From the NCBI GenBank assembly GCA_030539295.1, contig JAUNSJ010000011.1, forward strand, positions 42,070 through 106,069: a DNA stretch of 64,000 nt, in the 5' to 3' direction. Shown in pieces: positions 59,643 through 64,000 of this stretch. The position numbers and the translations under genes are program-made. Position 1 is the first letter of the stretch. The number at the start of each line of letters is the position of its first letter. The stretch comes from Planctomycetia bacterium. Its GTDB lineage: Bacteria > Planctomycetota > Planctomycetia > Pirellulales > Thermoguttaceae. A model generated the notes under the pieces. It saw only the letters and a program-made list of their open reading frames with translations. It was not told the origin of the DNA and did no database searches.

Positions 59643-62600
59643 TCAGACGTGATAATCCTGCAAACTCTTTGCAAATTCCGGGCCGGCGTTAATCGCCTCA
59701 ATTCCCTTAACGGCAGCTATGGCCGCGGCCAGCGTTGTTATGTACGGAATGCGAAGGCGAATCGCCGTCTTTCTAATGTACGAGTCGTCATGCTGACTCG
59801 CTTTCCCGCTGGGCGTATTGACCACGAGCTGTATCTTACCGTTCTTCATGGCGTCGACAATATTGGGCCGTCCTTCGTGCACTTTGAGAATCTTCTCGCA
59901 CGGTATGCCTGCGGCGAGCAGACTGCGACTGGTCCCTTCGGTGGCCAGAATATTAAAGCCAAGTTCCACGAATCGCATCGCCGCCTGATTCACCGCCGGT
60001 CGGTCGGGTTCAGAGACGGTAATCAGAACGGTGCCCTTCGTGGGCAGGACCGACCCGGCGGCCTCTTCCGCCTTATAGAAGGCCAGACCAAACGAGTCAC
60101 TCAAGCCGAGTACTTCGCCTGTCGAACGCATTTCCGGACCGAGAAGCGGGTCAACTTCGGGAAACATATTAAACGGGAACACCGCTTCCTTGACACCGAA
60201 ATGCGAAAAATGACGCGGCTTAAGATTCATATCGGCAATCTTTTCGCCTATCATGGCACGAGTCGCCAGACGGGCCATAGAGACGTTGCACACTTTCGAG
60301 ACGAGCGGAACCGTACGACTGGCTCGCGGATTCGCCTCAAGAATATAGACGGTGTCCTTGGCGATCGCGTACTGAATATTCATAAGTCCGACAACGCCCA
60401 TTTCAATTGCGATTTTACGTGTGTATTCCCGAATCGTTTCGATATGCTTCGGGGCTATACTGATAGGCGGGATAACACAGGCGGAGTCGCCCGAGTGAAT
60501 ACCGGCCAGTTCAATATGCTCCATAACCGAGGGAACAAAGGCGTCGGTACCGTCGGAGATGGCGTCGGCTTCCGTTTCAATGGCGTCGACGAGAAAGCGG
60601 TCAACGAGAATGGGCCGTTCAGGGGAAACGTCGACGGCCGCATTGACGTAGTTCGTCAGCATTTCATCGTCGTGCACAATTTCCATAGCGCGCCCGCCGA
60701 GCACATAGGAGGGACGAACCATGAGCGGATAGCCAATACGTCGTGCGGCAGCCAGGGCCTCCTCGACGTTCGTAACCATATCGGATTCCGGCTCCGGAAT
60801 GCCCAGCTTGGTCATCATTTTTCGGAACAGGTCGCGGTCTTCGGCCAAGTCAATCGTTTTCGGCGGCGTACCGATAATGCGAACTCCTGCCTCTTCCAGG
60901 GAAGAGGCCAGGTTCAGCGGCGTCTGGCCCCCGAACTGGACAACGACGCCTTCCGGCTGCTCCTCTTCGTATATACTCAAGACGTCTTCCAGCGTGAGCG
61001 GCTCAAAATAGAGCTTGTTCGACGTATCGAAGTCGGTTGAGACCGTCTCCGGATTGCAGTTGACCATAATGGTCTCGTAGCCGGCGTCACGCAGAGCAAA
61101 GGCCGCGTGAACACAGCAGTAGTCAAACTCTATGCCTTGCCCTATCCGGTTGGGCCCGCCGCCGAGCACCATAATCTTCTTGTTCCCGCTGATCTTATTG
61201 ACGTCGGGAGCGCCGCTATAGGTGGAATAATAATAACAGGCATTATCGACACCACTGACCGGAATGGTGTCCCAAGTCTCGACAACGTTCAGCTTTTTGC
61301 GTCGCTGGCGAATCTCCTTTTCGCTGACGTCGAGCAGTTGGGCCAGATACCGGTCGGCGAACCCGTCCCGTTTCGCCTGAACCAGGAGTTCGTCGGAAAG
61401 AACGCGGCCGCGACAGGCCTTGATTTGCTCTTCGAGTTCGACCAGTTCCTTAATCTGCTCCAGGAAATATCGCTTAATCTTGGTCTTCTGATGAATTACG
61501 TCAATACCAACGCCGCGACGCAACGCCTCGTAAATCAAGAAGTAACGTTCGCTGGACGGCACATTTAACTTGTAGAGAATTTCGTCGAGCGACAGTTTGA
61601 CAATGTTCTTTTTGCCCCCGAGACCATATTGACCGATTTCCAGGGACCGAATGGCCTTCTGAAACGCCTCCTTGAAATTCTTGCCGATACTCATGACCTC
61701 GCCGACTGCTCGCATCTGCGTTCCGAGACGGTCCTGAACCCCTTTAAACTTCTCAAAAGCCCAGCGCGCAAACTTGACGACAACGTAGTCGCCCGAAGGC
61801 GTGTACTTCTCCAGCGTTCCGTCCCGCCAGTAAGGCATTTCATCTAACGTCATACCAGCAGCCAACTTAGCGGAAATCAAAGCAATGGGAAAACCGGTCG
61901 CCTTCGACGCCAGTGCCGACGAACGACTCGTTCGCGGATTAATTTCAATAACGACAACACGGTCGGTAACCGGGTCGTGCGCGAACTGCACGTTCGTACC
62001 GCCAATAACGCCAATCGACTCGACAATACTCCAGGCATACCGCTGAAGCCGGTCCTGCAACTCCTGACTAATCGTGAGCATGGGAGCGGTGCAGAAGGAA
62101 TCGCCGGTGTGCACGCCCATCGGATCGACGTTTTCGATAAAGCAGACGGTAATCATCTGCCCCTTGGCGTCCCGAACGACCTCCAGTTCCAGCTCCTCCC
62201 AGCCGAGGACACATTCTTCGATGAGGACCTGGGTTACCATACTGGCAGCCAGACCCCGAGCCGCAATCGTGCGGAGTTCTTCCTGATTAAACGCGATTCC
62301 GCCGCCCGTTCCGCCCATCGTATAGGCAGGTCGAACGACGACCGGATAGCCGAGCTCTTCGGCGATCTGCTCGCAATGCTCAAGCGTTGTGGCAATTTCA
62401 CTTCGGGCGGTCTCTATCCCGAGTGTGGCCATGGTGTCTTTAAAGGCCTGACGATCTTCGCCACGCTCAATAGCATCGAGTTGGACCCCGATTACGCGAA
62501 CCCCGTACTTATCCAGAATGCCATGCTTGGCCAGGTCCATGGCGAGATTCAGAGCCGACTGCCCGCCCAGATTCGGGAGCAGAGCGTCCGGCCGCTCCTT

Positions 62601-62837
62601 AACGATAATCCGCTCCAGTGATTCGACCGTCAGTGGCTCAATATAGGTCTCGTCTGCGATGCCAGGGTCGGTCATAATCGTCGCCGGATTTGAGTTTACC
62701 AGAACGATTCGATAGCCTAATTCCCGAAGTGCCTTGCACGCCTGGGTCCCGGAATAGTCGAATTCGCATGCCTGACCAATGACAATAGGCCCGGAACCAA
62801 TAATAAGAACTTTTTTGATATCGTCGCGACGTGGCAT
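59643..62837 (-). CDS. carB: Carbamoyl-phosphate synthase large subunit
   Basis: Makes carbamoyl phosphate from glutamine-derived ammonia, bicarbonate and two ATP, for pyrimidines and arginine. 1064 residues, normal length. Two ATP-grasp halves (KKVLIIGSGPIVIGQACEFDYSG at residue ~8; KIMVLGGGPNRIGQGIEFDYC near 555), each with PLxVRPSYxxGG-type loops (VVRPAYTMGGTGGG; MVRPSYVLGGRAME). A C-terminal MGS allosteric domain (VLITVSEPDRPAVNQAAMRFV, LVVNTPSGK) may bind UMP or IMP. ATG with GAAAGGTAG upstream. carA is not in this window. prfB follows. Confidence 0.97.
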   Translation of the reverse strand: MPRRDDIKKVLIIGSGPIVIGQACEFDYSGTQACKALRELGYRIVLVNSNPATIMTDPGIADETYIEPLTVESLERIIVKERPDALLPNLGGQSALNLAMDLAKHGILDKYGVRVIGVQLDAIERGEDRQAFKDTMATLGIETARSEIATTLEHCEQIAEELGYPVVVRPAYTMGGTGGGIAFNQEELRTIAARGLAASMVTQVLIEECVLGWEELELEVVRDAKGQMITVCFIENVDPMGVHTGDSFCTAPMLTISQELQDRLQRYAWSIVESIGVIGGTNVQFAHDPVTDRVVVIEINPRTSRSSALASKATGFPIALISAKLAAGMTLDEMPYWRDGTLEKYTPSGDYVVVKFARWAFEKFKGVQDRLGTQMRAVGEVMSIGKNFKEAFQKAIRSLEIGQYGLGGKKNIVKLSLDEILYKLNVPSSERYFLIYEALRRGVGIDVIHQKTKIKRYFLEQIKELVELEEQIKACRGRVLSDELLVQAKRDGFADRYLAQLLDVSEKEIRQRRKKLNVVETWDTIPVSGVDNACYYYSTYSGAPDVNKISGNKKIMVLGGGPNRIGQGIEFDYCCVHAAFALRDAGYETIMVNCNPETVSTDFDTSNKLYFEPLTLEDVLSIYEEEQPEGVVVQFGGQTPLNLASSLEEAGVRIIGTPPKTIDLAEDRDLFRKMMTKLGIPEPESDMVTNVEEALAAARRIGYPLMVRPSYVLGGRAMEIVHDDEMLTNYVNAAVDVSPERPILVDRFLVDAIETEADAISDGTDAFVPSVMEHIELAGIHSGDSACVIPPISIAPKHIETIREYTRKIAIEMGVVGLMNIQYAIAKDTVYILEANPRASRTVPLVSKVCNVSMARLATRAMIGEKIADMNLKPRHFSHFGVKEAVFPFNMFPEVDPLLGPEMRSTGEVLGLSDSFGLAFYKAEEAAGSVLPTKGTVLITVSEPDRPAVNQAAMRFVELGFNILATEGTSRSLLAAGIPCEKILKVHEGRPNIVDAMKNGKIQLVVNTPSGKASQHDDSYIRKTAIRLRIPYITTLAAAIAAVKGIEAINAGPEFAKSLQDYHV

Positions 62838-63112
62838 CTCTGGCTACCTTTCTTGTTGCAGGAATTGAGTCGGTCAGACGCTCCGGGAGCAAACGGAGAC
62901 GGTGGCCTGTACTTTGGGGGCATTCCCGTCGCCCGACCCGGACTACTTTCGTCCCTGACTTTTGCCATGCTTCGCACCGCAAAACGGCCTTGGGCCCGGA
63001 ATCGCTGCTTACTCTTAAAAATGTCCCAACTCCAAAATTCAATCTATTATAATCAATTGAAACCCCGCGTCAACCCCTGCCCAGTCGCCTTTTTTCACGC
63101 CTTCCGCTTTCG
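62838..63112. other. Spacer upstream of carB
   Basis: No gene. Must hold the minus-strand promoter for carB-prfB. TATAAT-like TATTATAA at about 63049-63056 is a candidate -10 box. No attenuator-like terminator is clear. Confidence 0.35.
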
Positions 63113-63628
63113 TTATTGTTTGGTCGGGCCTTGGCGAGCAGGCCCGACCAAAACGAGACACCGCCAGGCGGTCAGAAGCCCGCACACGCCGCCCAGTATT
63201 CCGCACCAGAGACAGTGAAGTCCCAGCATGGAACAAAAGGACCACTCAGAATACAGAAGAAACGCAACGGCAATCAGAAATTCAACAACGACTAACGCTA
63301 CCGTCAGACAAAGGAGCCACCAGGGCCCCTCCTTGTCCGGAAGCCGAGCTGACCAGGCGCTGGATATCGGCTGCTGTTGCCCGCTTTCCATCGCTTTTCG
63401 CGTAAAATACGACGTGGGAAAGACAACCAGAAACGTAATACATACACATGTTACGACCGCATCCGACGCAATCTCTCCATAATGCACCGGATTCATGTCC
63501 CGGTGACTCAGCCAGAAAGCCAGTCCATTGCAAACCACGTTCAACAGGCCAGCTACAGCAAATTGCGTCCCTAAAAACGCTCCGCAGCCAGATATTTGTT
63601 TCTCTTGTTCATTCATCTGTTCGTTCAT
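63113..63628 (-). CDS. Small multi-helix membrane protein of unknown function
   Basis: About 171 residues with four hydrophobic helices (CGAFLGTQFAVAGLLNVVCNGLAF, AVVTCVCITFLVVFPTSYF, LCLTVALVVVEFLIAVAFLL, LHCLWCGILGGVCGLLTAW). No recognised family. ATG 63628 has AAGGAAG at good spacing; an ATG 9 bases earlier is too close to it. The last ~13 residues (LVGPARQGPTKQ) are encoded by a copy of the dispersed hairpin, so the repeat has invaded the 3' end of the gene. Confidence 0.65.
   Translation of the reverse strand: MNEQMNEQEKQISGCGAFLGTQFAVAGLLNVVCNGLAFWLSHRDMNPVHYGEIASDAVVTCVCITFLVVFPTSYFTRKAMESGQQQPISSAWSARLPDKEGPWWLLCLTVALVVVEFLIAVAFLLYSEWSFCSMLGLHCLWCGILGGVCGLLTAWRCLVLVGPARQGPTKQ
63121..63150. 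repeat. Dispersed hairpin family, copy 6
   Basis: Perfect inverted repeat TGGTCGGGCC (63121-63130) / GGCCCGACCA (63141-63150) around TTGGCGAGCA, inside the end of the membrane-protein gene. Confidence 0.85.
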
Positions 63629-63637
63629 CGGATCCAT

Positions 63638-64000
63638 CTTCCTTAATTTTCTGTCTTGAAGTTGGCCACCAAATCCTAAAGCGGACCTGACGCATATTAT
63701 TCCTTCGTAACCAGGTTACTTCTATAATGAAGACAAAATAAAACGACGGCGTTAACATTTCGTCTACGAAGTTCTATACTGGCGTGCTAAACACTATCAT
63801 AACATCCCTCATAGGACTCTGTCTATGGGCCAGGACAAAGAATAAGAGAAAAAGACACGATTCTTGCGACAACTTAAACGAATTCCACGTGAAGTCCACG
63901 CCACTAGTCGTGCCTGGTTCATGCTGCGTGACTCGTCCTCTCCGCATAAATTTTTAATTTTTTCCAGAAAGGTAGCAACAAGGTGAGGGGAGGGGAAACA
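63638..64000. other. Gene-free right end of the window
   Basis: About 360 bases with no credible CDS, RNA gene or long repeat. A minus-strand promoter for the membrane-protein gene should be at its left side, but none stands out. A gene may start beyond the edge. Confidence 0.4.

Noticed and set aside
59589..61040. Long plus-strand frame opposite carB
   Set aside because: Antisense shadow of carB, typical of GC-rich codon use. No ribosome-binding site or domain. The same holds for long frames opposite purB (3180-4481), the Gfo/Idh genes (28247-29236, 36118-37113, 53555-54601) and the cyclophilin protein (43550-44440).
1..64000. CRISPR array, rRNA genes, insertion sequence transposases, integrase
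   Set aside because: I looked for regularly spaced repeats, transposase motifs and rRNA sequence and found none; the repeats present are short dispersed hairpins.

Overview
The window looks like a chromosomal piece of a planctomycete, most likely a Pirellulales-type lineage. Evidence: two DUF1559 genes (prepilin-like N-terminus [16 protein letters not shown]), several Tat-exported Gfo/Idh/MocA oxidoreductases, a DUF1080 protein with HEAT repeats, a secreted ceramidase-like protein, a very large surface protein with the planctomycete N-terminal sorting motif (LEDRLVLSA), an NfeD protein, and human-type adenylosuccinate lyase motifs. Many genes carry sigma70-like promoters (TTGACA-N17-TATAAT type).

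Layout. 1-2.7 kb: 3' end of an unknown gene, a condensation-type acyltransferase, an LRR membrane protein, tRNA-Met. 3-26.6 kb: mainly housekeeping: purB, an M16 protease, an MBL-fold hydrolase, NfeD, ispG with a GlmU-like pyrophosphorylase, a bifunctional-nuclease-family protein, a fused MetX-MetW, a GT39-type membrane glycosyltransferase, a 29-aa COX24-like basic protein, a CYTH protein, a Gly/Met-rich secreted protein, an RDD protein, xylB, a NUDIX hydrolase and exported unknowns. 26.7-39.1 kb: sugar and surface genes (DegT aminotransferase, Gfo/Idh, DUF1559 plus lipoprotein cassette 1, ceramidase-like protein, GH106-like hydrolase, Gfo/Idh, HEAT-DUF1080). 39.2-43.2 kb (minus): PSP1 protein, a DUF3299 protein, and an FtsX-type permease with a His-rich loop plus its ATPase, a likely metal transporter. 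43.6-46.5 kb: giant cyclophilin-domain protein. 46.6-50.8 kb: an AT-richer island with an AbiE-like toxin/antitoxin pair, an Lnu(A)-like nucleotidyltransferase, an AlbA_2 ATP-binding protein and a decayed relative, with a 66-bp direct repeat. 51.3-58.2 kb (minus): HEAT protein, Gfo/Idh, sugar-phosphate isomerase, and DUF1559 plus lipoprotein cassette 2. 58.5-62.8 kb (minus): prfB with its programmed frameshift, and carB.

Most notable: the two DUF1559-lipoprotein cassettes lie 27 kb apart in opposite orientation and share nearly the same promoter, 5' leader and first ~75 codons. In both, the ribosome-binding-site-equipped ATG is separated from the prepilin/DUF1559 frame by a long G tract (9 G in cassette 1, 10 G in cassette 2), and in both the frame is broken at that tract. 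A tract of 8 or 11 G would restore either gene. This is the architecture of a slipped-strand (phase-variable) switch, here on planctomycete pseudopilin-like genes, with both copies seen in an OFF length. The same ~45-bp palindromic element (TTTTGCGCAAAA core) sits just upstream of the -35 box of both cassettes and of a sugar-phosphate isomerase gene. Related half-sites precede xylB. A family of dispersed hairpins with a TGCGAGCAG/TGCTCGCAG loop is scattered at gene 3' ends.
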